DNA from: JANXQG01 sp963780045
GTDB taxonomy: Bacteria; Planctomycetota; Planctomycetia; Pirellulales; Thermoguttaceae
Direction: 5' to 3'
Assembly: GCA_963780045.1 (NCBI GenBank)
Contig: CAVZZZ010000001.1
Coordinates: 2,790,001-2,854,000 of the forward strand
DNA: 64,000 nt
A program made the translations under genes and the position numbers. Shown here in pieces: positions 17,466 to 26,822 of the stretch; position 1 is the stretch's first letter; every line of letters begins with the position of its first letter. The notes under the pieces were generated by a model, which had not been told where the DNA came from, ran no database searches, and worked only from the letters and a program-made list of their open reading frames with translations.

Positions 17466-18608
17466 TTACCGTCGTCCGCTATCGGTCCCTGCCGGCGGCA
17501 GCGGCCTGCTCGCCGAGTCACTGCGGCCGAAAATCGGATCGACCGCGCTATCGTTGGATGAATTGGCTGGCGACTTTGCGTCACCGACGATCCCGCCCTT
17601 GGGCCCAGTCAGATCAATGCTCACATCGGCCTCGATCGGCGCGGCCGCGGCTGTCGTGTGGATCCGCAGCTTGGTGCTCATCTTGCCCGGCGTCTCGCCG
17701 CCAAGGAAATTGACGCTCAGCCGCTGGATCGTGGCCACCGTCGTCGGCACTTCGCACTCAAAGTGCGGATCGCTCGATTCGACGCTCGTAATGCGGAAAG
17801 GCGACTGGCTGCGGACGACGAGCGGACGCATAACGCGGACGGTCAGTTTGCCGGCTTCGGCAGTGCCCATGATCAGCGGCGACGGATGGACGCTGACCGG
17901 CGCCATGACGAAGGTTTCGATCGGCACCGGCACCCGTGCGGCGCGCGGGTTGGGGTCGTTGGTGATCAGGTCCAACTCGTCGCGGGAGTAGCCCGGCTTG
18001 GCGTCGGCCGCCAGGTTGATCGTCAGGTCGTAGGTCACGGCGCCGCCCAAGCGGGAGACCTCCGTTACCTTGCCCGTGATGCTTGGGTTTGGCGATTCGA
18101 CCCGCTGGATTTGCCACTCGGGCCGGCCCGCGTAGCGAACGACGACGCGCCGCTGCGCCGCGCTTCCCTGCGAAGCCCGCAGGTCGACCAGGCCGGGATC
18201 GAGCACGACGTCTGTGCGGATGTAGCAATGGATGGAAAGCTGCACTTCGGTCGGGAAAGGCCGATCGAATTTCACCTTGACGGTGACGTCCTTCTGCCCC
18301 TGAAAATTCACCGTGTCGATGTGAACGACGACTTCGGCTTTCTTCCAGGTCTTGATGACTTCAGTCGGAACTACCGGCGACGTGCAGCCGCAGCTTGCCG
18401 AGGCCGACTCGATATGCGCGTCCTCCAAATAGATGTTCTGCAACGTGAAGCGGTGCTCTACCTTCGCGCCGCGGGCGACCGTGCCGAAATCGTGGCTCGT
18501 GTGGTCAAACATTTTGCGCGCCCAATCGTCGGCGCGAGCCGGGGCTGCCGCGGTCAACACGGCGGCCGTCAGAAGGGTCCAAAAGCCAAAGCGGATGATT
18601 CGTTCCAT
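17466..18608 (-). CDS. DUF1573 family exported protein
   Basis: About 380 residues. ATG at 18608 (MERIIRFGFWTLLTAAVLTA) starts a signal peptide; an in-frame ATG at 18650 adds 14 residues that do not look exported. DUF1573 signature near residue 30: HDFGTVARGAKVEHRFTLQN followed by ASCGCTSP, in which the two Cys are invariant. Ig-like beta repeats follow, with a second domain around LDLITNDPNPRAARVPVPI. Such proteins are abundant in planctomycetes and Bacteroidetes; the role is unknown, probably envelope-associated. The C-terminal 40 residues are Ser/Asp/Pro-rich and disordered. Confidence 0.85.
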   Translation of the reverse strand: MERIIRFGFWTLLTAAVLTAAAPARADDWARKMFDHTSHDFGTVARGAKVEHRFTLQNIYLEDAHIESASASCGCTSPVVPTEVIKTWKKAEVVVHIDTVNFQGQKDVTVKVKFDRPFPTEVQLSIHCYIRTDVVLDPGLVDLRASQGSAAQRRVVVRYAGRPEWQIQRVESPNPSITGKVTEVSRLGGAVTYDLTINLAADAKPGYSRDELDLITNDPNPRAARVPVPIETFVMAPVSVHPSPLIMGTAEAGKLTVRVMRPLVVRSQSPFRITSVESSDPHFECEVPTTVATIQRLSVNFLGGETPGKMSTKLRIHTTAAAAPIEADVSIDLTGPKGGIVGDAKSPANSSNDSAVDPIFGRSDSASRPLPPAGTDSGRR

Positions 18609-18840
18609 GAAGTTTGGCGCGGCTCCCCGCGGCACTTTGTCGATTTCCAAGTGGGCAACCGAACCGCTGGTTGGCGCGCATCACCGGAAATCAATCCATC
18701 TTATCGGGCAAGGGCTTGCGCTTTATCGAGTAAACCAAATCCTAGGGTGCGATACCGCGGCTATTATGCAAAGCTGGGTAAGGCGTGTCAATTGCGCAGC
18801 GGGCCTGCCGATTCTACGCAGCCGCCGCATCTTCACGCAA

Positions 18841-19377
18841 TTATATCAGGAAACCGCGTATTAGAAATACGATTCCCACGGCGCCAAATGCCAACGATAC
18901 GAACCAAAAGGATCGCCGCTTGGTCAGAGCGGCTATTGCAGCGATTGCGATGGCGACCTGAAACATCGTCAACCCGTAGGAAAGCGGGACGTGCTTTCGC
19001 AGGTGCATCTGGGATTCTTTCTCCAAATCCCTGGCTTCCTTTTCGATGTCGCCCTTTTTCTCTTTGTACTCCTCGAGCTTCGCCTCGTCTTCCGGGTCCG
19101 CCGCCCCGCCGGCCCTCTGCGAATTCTTCTCGATGCCGAGAATAACCTTCTCCTTGATGCTGTTGGCCTGGAATTCATTCCACTTGTCGCTCGCCCGAAT
19201 CTGCTCCAAGGTTGCTTCCGTGGCAAAGTGTTCGGCGAAAAGCGCCGTCACGGCCGCCAGCGCCGCGACGATTGCCGCGGTCAAGGCGACGCCCATCACC
19301 CATGGCTCGGCATCGTGATGGGCGTGGTGTTCGATCGTTTCGTGAGCGTGCTCCAGCGGCACTTCCGGCGTTCCCAT
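18841..19377 (-). CDS. DUF4337-like small membrane protein
   Basis: A 178-residue protein. ATG at 19377 with GGGAG upstream. A His-rich start (EHAHETIEHHAHHD) precedes one transmembrane segment (VMGVALTAAIVAALAAVTAL). A soluble helical part follows (NEFQANSIKEKVILGIEKNS and a charged coiled coil KLEEYKEKKGDIEKEARDL). Two closing transmembrane segments are at FQVAIAIAAIAALTKRRSFW and the C-terminal end. Matches the layout of DUF4337. Function unknown. Divergent from hemL with 73 bp between the starts. Confidence 0.78.
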   Translation of the reverse strand: MGTPEVPLEHAHETIEHHAHHDAEPWVMGVALTAAIVAALAAVTALFAEHFATEATLEQIRASDKWNEFQANSIKEKVILGIEKNSQRAGGAADPEDEAKLEEYKEKKGDIEKEARDLEKESQMHLRKHVPLSYGLTMFQVAIAIAAIAALTKRRSFWFVSLAFGAVGIVFLIRGFLI

Positions 19378-19450
19378 GGACGGTCTCCCAGTGAGAGGTT
19401 GGTTTTTGTAGATTATAAGCTTGCAAAGCAACAGCAAGGGAGTCATTGCA

Positions 19451-20741
19451 TTGTCGCGAGCCGCCAGCAAACATGCGTTTTCACGCGCCCTGCAAGTCAT
19501 GCCGGGCGGGGTCAACAGCCCTGCGCGGGCCTTTGGCGGCGTCGGCGGAGAGCCGATTTTCATTCAGCATGCCGAAGGGCCGTGGCTTACCGATATCGAT
19601 GGCAACCGCTACCTGGACTACATCGGCTCCTGGGGACCGATGATCCTCGGCCATCAGCACCCGGCCGTTAGGGAGGCACTAGAAGCCGCGATCCATCGCG
19701 GCACGAGCTACGGCGCTCCGACCTTGCAAGAAACCGAGTTGGCCGAGCTGATCATCGCGGCGGTGCCCTCGGTGGAAAAGGTACGCCTAGTCAGTTCCGG
19801 CACCGAAGCCACGATGAGCGCCATCCGCCTGGCCCGCGGCTGCACGGGCCGCGAGATTATCGTGAAGTTCGCCGGCAATTATCACGGCCACGTCGATAGC
19901 CTGCTGGTTGCCGCCGGCAGCTCGGCGGCGACGCTCGGCGTGCCCAATTCGCCGGGCGTGACCGCCGGCACGGCCCGCGACACGCTCGTTTTGCCGTACA
20001 ACGATCCCGCGGCTCTGGCAGACGCGTTCGCCCGCGAGGGCGACCGGATTGCGGCGGTGATCTTCGAGCCCGTGGCGGGCAACATGGGCTGCGTCGTGCC
20101 GAGCGAGGAGTTTCGGCTTGCCTTGACGACGGCAGCCAAGCGCGTACGGGGCGCTGTTGATTTGCGATGAAGTAATGACCGGCTTCCGCGTGGCCTACGG
20201 TGGGGCGCAGTCGCTTCTTGGTATGACGCCCGACCTGACGACGCTAGGCAAGGTGATTGGCGGCGGCCTGCCCGTCGGGGCCTACGGCGGAGCGGCGCGG
20301 ATCATGGACCACATCCTGCCGGCCGGCAAGGTCTTTCAGGCCGGCACGCTCAGCGGCAATCCGCTGGCCACGGCCGCCGGCATCGCCACGCTCAAGGTGC
20401 TCCGCGACGGCGACGCTTATGCGCGGCTGGAAAGCCTGTCGCGGCAACTGGCCGACGGTCTTTGCAGCTCCGCCACTGCCGCCAACGTGCCGCACACGCT
20501 CACGCGAGTCGGGTCCATGATGACGCTATTCTTCAATGCCGGCCCCGTGACCGATTGGGAATCGGCCGCGCGGAGCGATACGAAGCGCTATGCGAAGTAT
20601 TTCTGGGGCATGTTGGACCGCGGCGTCTATTTGCCATGCAGCCAGTTCGAGGCGCTGTTCGTTTCCACGGCGCATACGAGCGAGCAGATCGACGAAACTA
20701 TCGCGGCGGCGGCGGAGACGTTTTCGATGGGTCTTTGTTGA
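19451..20741 (+). CDS. hemL: Glutamate-1-semialdehyde 2,1-aminomutase (frameshifted)
   Basis: PLP enzyme of tetrapyrrole synthesis that converts glutamate-1-semialdehyde to 5-aminolevulinate. TTG at 19451 is chosen because AAGGGAG lies 8 nt upstream and the protein then starts LSRAASKHAFSRALQVMPGG, as in the family; an upstream TTG at 19421 also exists. Motifs: VNSPARAFGGVGGEP, SSGTEATMSAIRLARG, NYHGHVDSLL, and GKVIGGGLPVGAYGG with the PLP-binding Lys. The frame changes near 20140 at AAGCGCGTACGG, where one extra G explains it; the joined sequence reads KRYGALLICDEVMTGFR. The gene is presumably essential, so an assembly error is likely. Confidence 0.93.
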
Positions 20742-20878
20742 GAATCAGCGGTCGCACCGTCAAGCGGGCGCGCTGGTTCTCGCGAATATGCATGGGGACA
20801 AGAGGCAGAATTGTCCCTTCCCAATGTATGGCGTCGATCTGTTCCCATACGAGGAATCAAATTCTCGATGCACGGACC

Positions 20879-22168
20879 TTAGTCCTGCATGATCTTCGAC
20901 CCCGCGATCAACTCGATGAACTGCTTGTTCGACTTGAACTTCGCAAGGCGGCTGGTCAGTTGTTCCATGGCCTCGACGGGGTGCATGGTAGCGAGCGTGC
21001 GGCGGAGCATGGTGACCGCGTGAAGGATGTCGGGCGGCAAGAGCTTTTCTTCGCGCCGTGTGCCCGATTGGCTGATGTCGATCGCCGGCCAAACGCGGCG
21101 GTCGGCCAGGTGACGATCGAGCACCAATTCCAAGTTGCCGGTGCCTTTGAACTCCTGGAAGATCAGTTCGTCCATGCGGCTGCCGGTATCGACCAGACAG
21201 GTGCCGATGACCGTGAGCGAGCCGCCTTCCTCAAAGACCCGCGCGGTGGCGAAGAGCTTTTTGGGAATGTCCATCGCCTTGATGTCGACGCCGCCGCTCA
21301 TGGTGCGGCCCGTGTTGCCGACCCATTTGTTAAAGGCCCGCGCCAAGCGGGTGATCGAGTCCAAAAGCAGCACGACGTCCTGGCCCATCTCGGCCAGGCG
21401 GCGGCAGCGTTCGACGGCCAATTGCGAGAGGCGGACGTGGCTTTCGATCTCGCGGTCAAGGCTGCTGGCAAGGACTTCGCCCTTGACAGCCCGCCGCATG
21501 TCGGTCACTTCCTCCGGCCGCTCGTCAATCAAAAGCACGATCAGCTTGACGTCCGGATAGTTCGTGGAAATGCCGTGGCTGATGTGCTGGAGCATGACGG
21601 TCTTGCCGCTCCGCGGCGGGGCCACGATCAGTGCCCGCTGCCCCTTGCCCAGCGGGGTCAAGAGGTCCATCACGCGGGTGGTCATCGGCTCGGGGCCGGT
21701 TTCCAGGCGGAGCCACGATTCCGGGTTGATCGGAGTGAGTTGGTCGAAGGTCTTGACCTCGACGTATTTCTCCGGCGGCATGCCGTCCACATCTTGGATC
21801 TCGCGAAGCCGCGGTCCCTGCTGCCGGCGGCCCGGCTGGACCATGCCCGTGATGTGGACCCCTTCGCGGAGCCCGAACTTGTCGATCATGCTGCCGGGTA
21901 CGAAGGGGTCAGTCAGTTCGCGGGTGTAGTTGTTTTTGGGATCGCGGAGGAAGCCGTAGCCGTTGGGGTGCATTTCCAAGACGCCCCCGCCAGGTTCAAG
22001 CGGACCGGATTCTCCGTTCTCCTGCGGGGTGTCCGTCGGTTGCTGCTCCTCACTGTCGTAACTAGCGGGACGGGCGGGCCGATTGCCGCCGCGATAGCCG
22101 TAGTTGCCTCGCGGCCTCAAGCTCGACATGCCCCGGCCACGCATTCCGCCTCGTTTCTTTTTTGCCAT
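20879..22168 (-). CDS. rho: Transcription termination factor Rho
   Basis: Hexameric RNA helicase for Rho-dependent termination, 429 residues. ATG at 22168 with AAGGTGG upstream; a GTG at 22177 is in frame. The N-terminus is an Arg/Gly-rich tail (MRGRGMSSLRPRGNYGYRGG), as in some actinobacterial and planctomycete Rho proteins. The RNA-binding cold-shock-like domain follows with NGYGFLRDPKNNY. The ATPase core has GKGQRALIVAPPRSGKTVML (Walker A), LIVLLIDERPEEVTDM, VVLLLDSITRLARAFN (Walker B) and the Q-loop/R-loop ERRRxxA-like DISQSGTRREEKLL. Full length and intact. Confidence 0.96.
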   Translation of the reverse strand: MAKKKRGGMRGRGMSSLRPRGNYGYRGGNRPARPASYDSEEQQPTDTPQENGESGPLEPGGGVLEMHPNGYGFLRDPKNNYTRELTDPFVPGSMIDKFGLREGVHITGMVQPGRRQQGPRLREIQDVDGMPPEKYVEVKTFDQLTPINPESWLRLETGPEPMTTRVMDLLTPLGKGQRALIVAPPRSGKTVMLQHISHGISTNYPDVKLIVLLIDERPEEVTDMRRAVKGEVLASSLDREIESHVRLSQLAVERCRRLAEMGQDVVLLLDSITRLARAFNKWVGNTGRTMSGGVDIKAMDIPKKLFATARVFEEGGSLTVIGTCLVDTGSRMDELIFQEFKGTGNLELVLDRHLADRRVWPAIDISQSGTRREEKLLPPDILHAVTMLRRTLATMHPVEAMEQLTSRLAKFKSNKQFIELIAGSKIMQD

Positions 22169-22946
22169 ATAGCCCACCTAAGAGAAAACTCCTTCCTTAC
22201 GTGAAGTTGCAATATTACCGACTACGGAGCACGCGCCAAAGCGATGCGCACCCCGATTGATTGAGGATTGCTCCGTCCGCAAGACGGAGCTTAACACCTC
22301 GAGTGTTGAAGTCGTTCCAAGGACGGCAATTGCCGTACCGTTAGCAGACCGTGCAGGCAGCCCAGCATCTCTGCCACGTCTATGTAGCTGCCACGCTTAT
22401 CACCCCTTATCTCTTCCAAGACAAGGAGCCGTTTGCGTTCCCGAACCTTCCAGAAAGTTTTATCTTGCTTCGGGTTGAAACTGAATCAAACGTCCGCCGA
22501 CCCGCTGCCTCGGGTGCTGCATCAACGATCCGTTTCAACTCAAGCCGCTGTTCAGCGCGTACGCTTAGAAGCGAATGATCTGTTCCTATAATGCCAATTG
22601 GCTTGCATCAAGCCATGCGTAATTGTCAAAGCTCTCAGGCGCCAGAAGCCTCTACCGCTCCCCCTTGGAAAGAAACATCCCTTGCACGGGGGCGCGATTG
22701 TAAGATGCCAGATTGCAGGATCACTTACCCGCCTGCCAGGCAGAACTCAATCTCTACCCTCTATCTTAACGTTGTTTGAATTATTGTCAAGCGCTATTTT
22801 CGCTTGTTGATTGCTTTGCTACTACTTTTTTCGACATTTCCCACCGCTTCTTGGATGTTTTGCTCACTTTTTTGGCCCAGTTGTCGCGCCGATGGTCCGA
22901 TAAAACAAGAGTTACTTGGCAGAGCGTTCAAAATGAGGGCGGTTCA
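22169..22946. other. 778-bp intergenic region upstream of rho and the thioredoxin gene
   Basis: No gene is supported. A hairpin GCTCCGTC-CGCAA-GACGGAGC lies at about 22270-22292. The right half (22690-22900) is AT-richer than its surroundings and could hold promoters for the divergent rho and thioredoxin genes, but no clear -35/-10 pair is seen. Confidence 0.5.
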
Positions 22947-24026
22947 ATGCGGAAGGCACGACAGATCCTGCCGGCGCTGTTTTTTGTTTTTCAGGGGACC
23001 GTTTTCGCACAACAGGCGGTAAATTGGGAAGGCACAATCGACTCGGCAAAGGCCGCAGCCAGCCGATCAAATCGTCTGGTTCTCGTCCTCTTCACGGCAG
23101 ACTGGTGTCCTAGTTGCCACCGCCTACAGAACGATCTCGCCAACCAGCCCGGCGCCGCGGCTGCCTTGGAGGCCAATTACGTGCCTGTCAAGCTGAACTA
23201 CGACTTCTTCCAGAACACCGCCCGGCAGTATGGCATCAATCGACTGCCGACAACGGTAATCTTGGCGCCCAATGCGTCTGGCGACGTGCTAGCCGTAATC
23301 CCCGAGGCCATGCCGGTTGACCAGTACCTCTCCAAGCTCAACGGCGTTGCCGCCGACGCGCGGCGCCGGATTGCCGGTGTCTACGCGCAGATTCCCGCAA
23401 GCCCGCTGGTCGGCTCGCAGGCTAATGTAAACCCGTTGCGGCCGGCGGACGGAGTGGCGGCGGCGCCTGCTGCAAGCGGCCGGCCGCTTGACCCGCCCCG
23501 CCAAGAGCCCGGTACGACGACGAACGTAGCGAGTGTCACACCTGTCGGAAATGCCCCCGTCAAGAGTGCGGCAGCGATTTCCGCGCCCTCGATCAATTCT
23601 CCGCCGACCCGTGGCACGGGTGCCCCGGCCGCAAGCGCGGCGAGCGGGCAGGATCCGCCGATCGGTTTGGAAGGCTATTGCCCCGTGCAGTTGGTTGAAA
23701 AGGGCCGTTGGCAAAAGGGCAACAAGGACTGGGGCGTGATCCATCGCGGCCGAGTCTACTTGTTTGCCGGCCCCGAGGAGCAACATCGCTTCCTGGCCGA
23801 CCCGGACCGCTATGCCCCGGTCAGCTCCGGCAACGACGTGGTTCTCGGCCTTGAAGTAGGTCACTCCGTGCCGGGCACGCGCGAATTCGGCCGCGCAGTT
23901 CAACGGCCACGTCTACCTGTTCGCCTCCGAAGGCACGCTGAAGAAGTTCGAAGCGAATCCGCCCTACTACGCCGATCGAGCTTTGCCGGCGATCCACCCC
24001 GTATCGCAGTCTGCCAGCGTGCGGTA
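22947..24026 (+). CDS. Exported thioredoxin-like protein with two YHS-like domains (frameshifted)
   Basis: About 360 residues. ATG at 22947; signal peptide MRKARQILPALFFVFQGTVF. Thioredoxin-like domain about 25-135 with FTADWCPSCHRLQND (CPSC redox pair) and GINRLPTTVILAP (cis-Pro). A Pro/Ala/Ser-rich linker spans 160-235. Two YHS-like segments follow, beginning GLEGYCPVQLVEKGRW and LGLEVGHSVPGTREF, each ending in a YLF-x-F pattern (VYLFAGPEEQHRFLADP, then VYLFASEGTLKKFEANP). The last part needs a frameshift near 23885 (one extra G in TTCGGCCGCGCAG). Likely an envelope redox or metal-handling protein. The next gene starts 10 bp downstream, so the two are probably co-transcribed. Confidence 0.8.
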
Positions 24027-24036
24027 AGATGGCGGA

Positions 24037-25062
24037 ATGACGATCCGCTGGGGCATTTTGGGCTGTGGCAGTGTCTGCGAAGTGAAAAGCGGTCCCGCCT
24101 TCGCCAAGGCGGAAGGAAGCGAGCTGGCATTGGTCATGCGCCGCAATGCCGCGCTCGCCGAAGACTTCGCCCGGCGGCATGGCGTCGCCCGTTGGACGAC
24201 CTGCGCGGACGAGCTCATTCGCGATCCGCAAGTGGACGCCGTCTACATCGCCACGCCGCCGGGAGCCCATTTGCAATACGCCTTGTGCGTGGCTGCGGCC
24301 GGCAAACCGGCCTACGTGGAAAAGCCGATGGCCCGCAATCACGGCGAGTGCCGCCGGATGATCGCGGCCTTCGCGTCGGCCAGGCAGCCGCTTTTCGTGG
24401 CCTACTATCGCCGTTGCCTGCCGCGCTTCCTCACCGTCAAGCAACTGATCGTCTCCGGCCGCCTCGGCCAGGTCACCATGCTCCACTATCGCTATGCCAG
24501 CAATCGCATTGCCCGAATTCCGCCGGGCGGACTGCCGTGGCGGGCGCTGGCCGAGCATTCCGGCGGTGGATACTTTCTCGATCTGGGTTCCCACGCCCTG
24601 GACATCTTCGACTTTCTTTTGGGGCCAATCGAGCAGGTACAGGGCGCGGCTGCCAATCTTGCCTCGCCCTATGACGTGGAGGATGCCGTGGCAATGCAAT
24701 GCCGGTTCCGCAACGGCGCATTGGGCGCGGCCGGTTGGAACTTCGCCGCCGACGATCTTGAGGACGACATCGAAATTACCGGCACGCACGGCCGCATTAC
24801 GCTCTCGCTTTTCGGCGACGATCCGGTCGTCTTGAGAACCGACGCCGGCGTGGAAACCTTCCACCGGCCGAATCCACCGCACGTCCAGCAGCCGCTGATC
24901 CAATCGATTGTCGACCAGTTGCACGGCCGCGGCGAATGTTCCAGCACGGGCGAGTCGGCCGCGCGGACGAGTTGGGTCATGGACAAGGTGCTAAGCGACT
25001 ACTACGGCGGCCGGGAGGACGACTTTTGGACGCGGCCGGAAAGTTGGCGACCAAGAAGGTAG
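24037..25062 (+). CDS. Gfo/Idh/MocA family NAD(P)-dependent oxidoreductase
   Basis: A 341-residue cytoplasmic dehydrogenase. Rossmann start TIRWGILGCGSVCEVKSGPA with GCGSVC replacing the usual GxGxxG. Then VDAVYIATPPGAHLQYALCV and KPAYVEKPMARNHGECRRM, where EKP carries the catalytic Lys of the family. The C-terminal domain has GGGYFLDLGSHALDIFDFLL with the HxxD-type pair. Substrate unknown, probably a sugar or inositol derivative. ATG preceded by GGCGGA. Intact and directly downstream of the thioredoxin/YHS gene. Confidence 0.9.
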   Translation: MTIRWGILGCGSVCEVKSGPAFAKAEGSELALVMRRNAALAEDFARRHGVARWTTCADELIRDPQVDAVYIATPPGAHLQYALCVAAAGKPAYVEKPMARNHGECRRMIAAFASARQPLFVAYYRRCLPRFLTVKQLIVSGRLGQVTMLHYRYASNRIARIPPGGLPWRALAEHSGGGYFLDLGSHALDIFDFLLGPIEQVQGAAANLASPYDVEDAVAMQCRFRNGALGAAGWNFAADDLEDDIEITGTHGRITLSLFGDDPVVLRTDAGVETFHRPNPPHVQQPLIQSIVDQLHGRGECSSTGESAARTSWVMDKVLSDYYGGREDDFWTRPESWRPRR

Positions 25063-25071
25063 CACCCCAAG

Positions 25072-25773
25072 CTACTGTCCGCCGCGCTCGTAACGCCCCA
25101 GCGAGCCGCCCATGGCGTCGATGAACGATGGCACGCGCCCGGCGGCGGCGTAGACGCGGCTGACGACGATCGGCCGCGGATAAAGGTTGCTGATGAAGTC
25201 GAAGCAGAACTCTTCGGGCGTGTGGCGGACCATCACCGCGTTGGCGAACACGCCGCAGAGCAACTCCTCTGGGAACTTCACCTGTTCGTAGAGGTCAGTG
25301 ATGGTGGACGGCTGGGACGGATGGGGGTTGCGCGTCAAAGTCTCGTGAACGATACCGTGGCCGGCCTTCGGCGCCACGTCGCCGCCGCCTGGTTCTCCCG
25401 TATGGCCGCTGGCGACTTCGGCGGTCGGTGCGGAGCCGCCCGAAGCGGGGCGCGGAGGCGGCGTGTAACGCGGCTTGAGCGGCCCGATCTCGCTTTCGTA
25501 ATGATTGACGTTGTGCCGCAATGCTGACAGGAATTGGGAAAAGCTCGCCGCCGTCATAACGATCCGCGCGACGACCTGCTGCGGTTGGGCGCTCATGGCG
25601 AGAAAATCGGCCACAAACAAGTCGTTGGTCTGCAGGACCATCATTGCCGTGGCAAACACGCCGCGGCCGATCTTTTCCGGCACGCGGGCGCCGACAGGCG
25701 AATGTTGGAAGTTCTGGAAGTAGGACGACCCTCCTGGATCGCCCGGTTGACTGACTGGCGGCTGGTCGCTCAT
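25072..25773 (-). CDS. Protein with two DUF3467 domains
   Basis: About 233 residues. ATG at 25773 (MSDQPPVSQPGDPGG). Two related halves: GRGVFATAMMVLQTNDLFVA...FLAMSAQPQQVVARIVMTAA and CGVFANAVMVRHTPEEFCFD...NLYPRPIVVSRVYAAAGRVP, each ending in a Tyr-Glu or Tyr-Glu-Arg tail (NHYESEIGPL, GRYERGG). They match the DUF3467 pattern N-x-(V/A)-x-V-x-x-(S/T)-x-x-E-F...P...R-V. A Pro/Gly/Ala linker joins them. Function unknown. Most relatives have one domain, so the duplication is notable. Confidence 0.75.
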   Translation of the reverse strand: MSDQPPVSQPGDPGGSSYFQNFQHSPVGARVPEKIGRGVFATAMMVLQTNDLFVADFLAMSAQPQQVVARIVMTAASFSQFLSALRHNVNHYESEIGPLKPRYTPPPRPASGGSAPTAEVASGHTGEPGGGDVAPKAGHGIVHETLTRNPHPSQPSTITDLYEQVKFPEELLCGVFANAVMVRHTPEEFCFDFISNLYPRPIVVSRVYAAAGRVPSFIDAMGGSLGRYERGGQ

Positions 25774-25880
25774 GGAAATCCCATCTTGGTGTTCTCGCAT
25801 TATACACCACAACGGAATCGCTGTATAGCCAAACCTTACTACGCCGTTTTCGGTCATGGCCGATGCGTGTGGGAGTCCGG

Positions 25881-26732
25881 TTACGGTTTCCTCACGCAGC
25901 GGAATCCGCAATCGTCGGTTGCGATCCAGGCGTCGGCAAAACCGGGTTCGTCGCAATTCCGCGCGGCGCTGGTGCATTCCTCGGCTTTGTTCTTAAATCC
26001 GCCGCCGCGGAGCACTTTTTTCTCGCCCTGTTCGGGACCACGGGGATTGTCGGCCGGGCTGTGTGCATAGTAATCGACCTGATACCAGTCGTTGCACCAC
26101 TGCCAGACGTCGCCGGACATATCGAACAGGCCGAAGGGATTGGCGGGCCATTGCCCAACCGGATGCGTCGTGCGATCGGCGTTCTCCTTGAACCAGGCAT
26201 GGGCGCCGAGTCCGCGAGGATCGTCGCCGAAATAGTAGGTCTGGGTTGTTCCGCCTCGGCAGGCGTATTCCCACTCGGTCTCGGTCGGCAGCCGGTAGCC
26301 GTTAGCCGAGAAATCGCACTTGCCGGTGGCCGCGTCGTAGCAAGGCTTCAGCCCGTCGGCCTGCGATCGGGCGTTGCAGAATGCGACGGCCTCGCGCCAC
26401 CGCACCCGCTCCACGGGGTTCCGCGGACCTTCGTGTCGCGATGGCGATTTGCCGGTGATTTTCTGGTAGACTTCCTGCGTGACGAGGTACTTGTCCATGT
26501 AGAACGCCGCCACGGTCACTTTGTGTGCGGGCGCCGTGTCGTCGCCGGCCGCATCGCCCATGACGAACTCGCCTGCGGGAATACAGACCATCGGCACGCC
26601 GCCCGGGGCGGTCTCTTGGAAAGTGTTGCCGGCGGTTGCGGACGTACCGGCGGGCCCGGCAGACTGTTGACTGCAACCGGTCAGGTAGCAGCTTAGAAGC
26701 AGGGCGGCGGTGACGAAAGGTGGTTTGTGCAT
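25881..26732 (-). CDS. SUMF1/FGE-fold lipoprotein
   Basis: A 283-residue lipoprotein. ATG at 26732 (MHKPPFVTAALLLSCYLTGC), with lipobox LTGC. The SUMF1 domain begins MVCIPAGEFVMGD and includes YLVTQEVYQKITGKSPS, GYRLPTETEWEYACRGG, PFGLFDMSGDVWQWCNDWY, NPRGPEQGEKKVLRGGG and CGFRCVRKP. Aerobic formylglycine-generating enzymes need two Cys in a GGS(Y/W)xCxxxxC segment. Here GGGFKNKAEEC keeps only the second, so true sulfatase-activating function is doubtful. Clearly paralogous to the lipoprotein at 34672-35547. Confidence 0.85.
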   Translation of the reverse strand: MHKPPFVTAALLLSCYLTGCSQQSAGPAGTSATAGNTFQETAPGGVPMVCIPAGEFVMGDAAGDDTAPAHKVTVAAFYMDKYLVTQEVYQKITGKSPSRHEGPRNPVERVRWREAVAFCNARSQADGLKPCYDAATGKCDFSANGYRLPTETEWEYACRGGTTQTYYFGDDPRGLGAHAWFKENADRTTHPVGQWPANPFGLFDMSGDVWQWCNDWYQVDYYAHSPADNPRGPEQGEKKVLRGGGFKNKAEECTSAARNCDEPGFADAWIATDDCGFRCVRKP

Positions 26733-26747
26733 CGGTTCTAGCAGGAG

Positions 26748-26813
26748 CAATTAGGTCTTAGTACTTAGTGCTTAGCACCTGTTCCTAAGCTCTAACCACT
26801 AAGTTCTAAGGTC
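26748..26813. repeat. CTTAG/CTAAG low-complexity palindromic repeat
   Basis: Short units of ACTTAGTGNTTAG and the complement CTAAGTNCTAAG fill the spacer upstream of the lipoprotein gene. Self-complementary and AT-rich compared with the surroundings. A dispersed intergenic repeat or a transcript-end structure for the upstream gene. Confidence 0.5.
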
Positions 26814-26822
26814 TGCCATTTC

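Noticed and set aside
22270..22292. Intrinsic terminator (GCTCCGTC/GACGGAGC hairpin)
   Set aside because: It has no T-run and lies upstream, not downstream, of rho and the thioredoxin gene.
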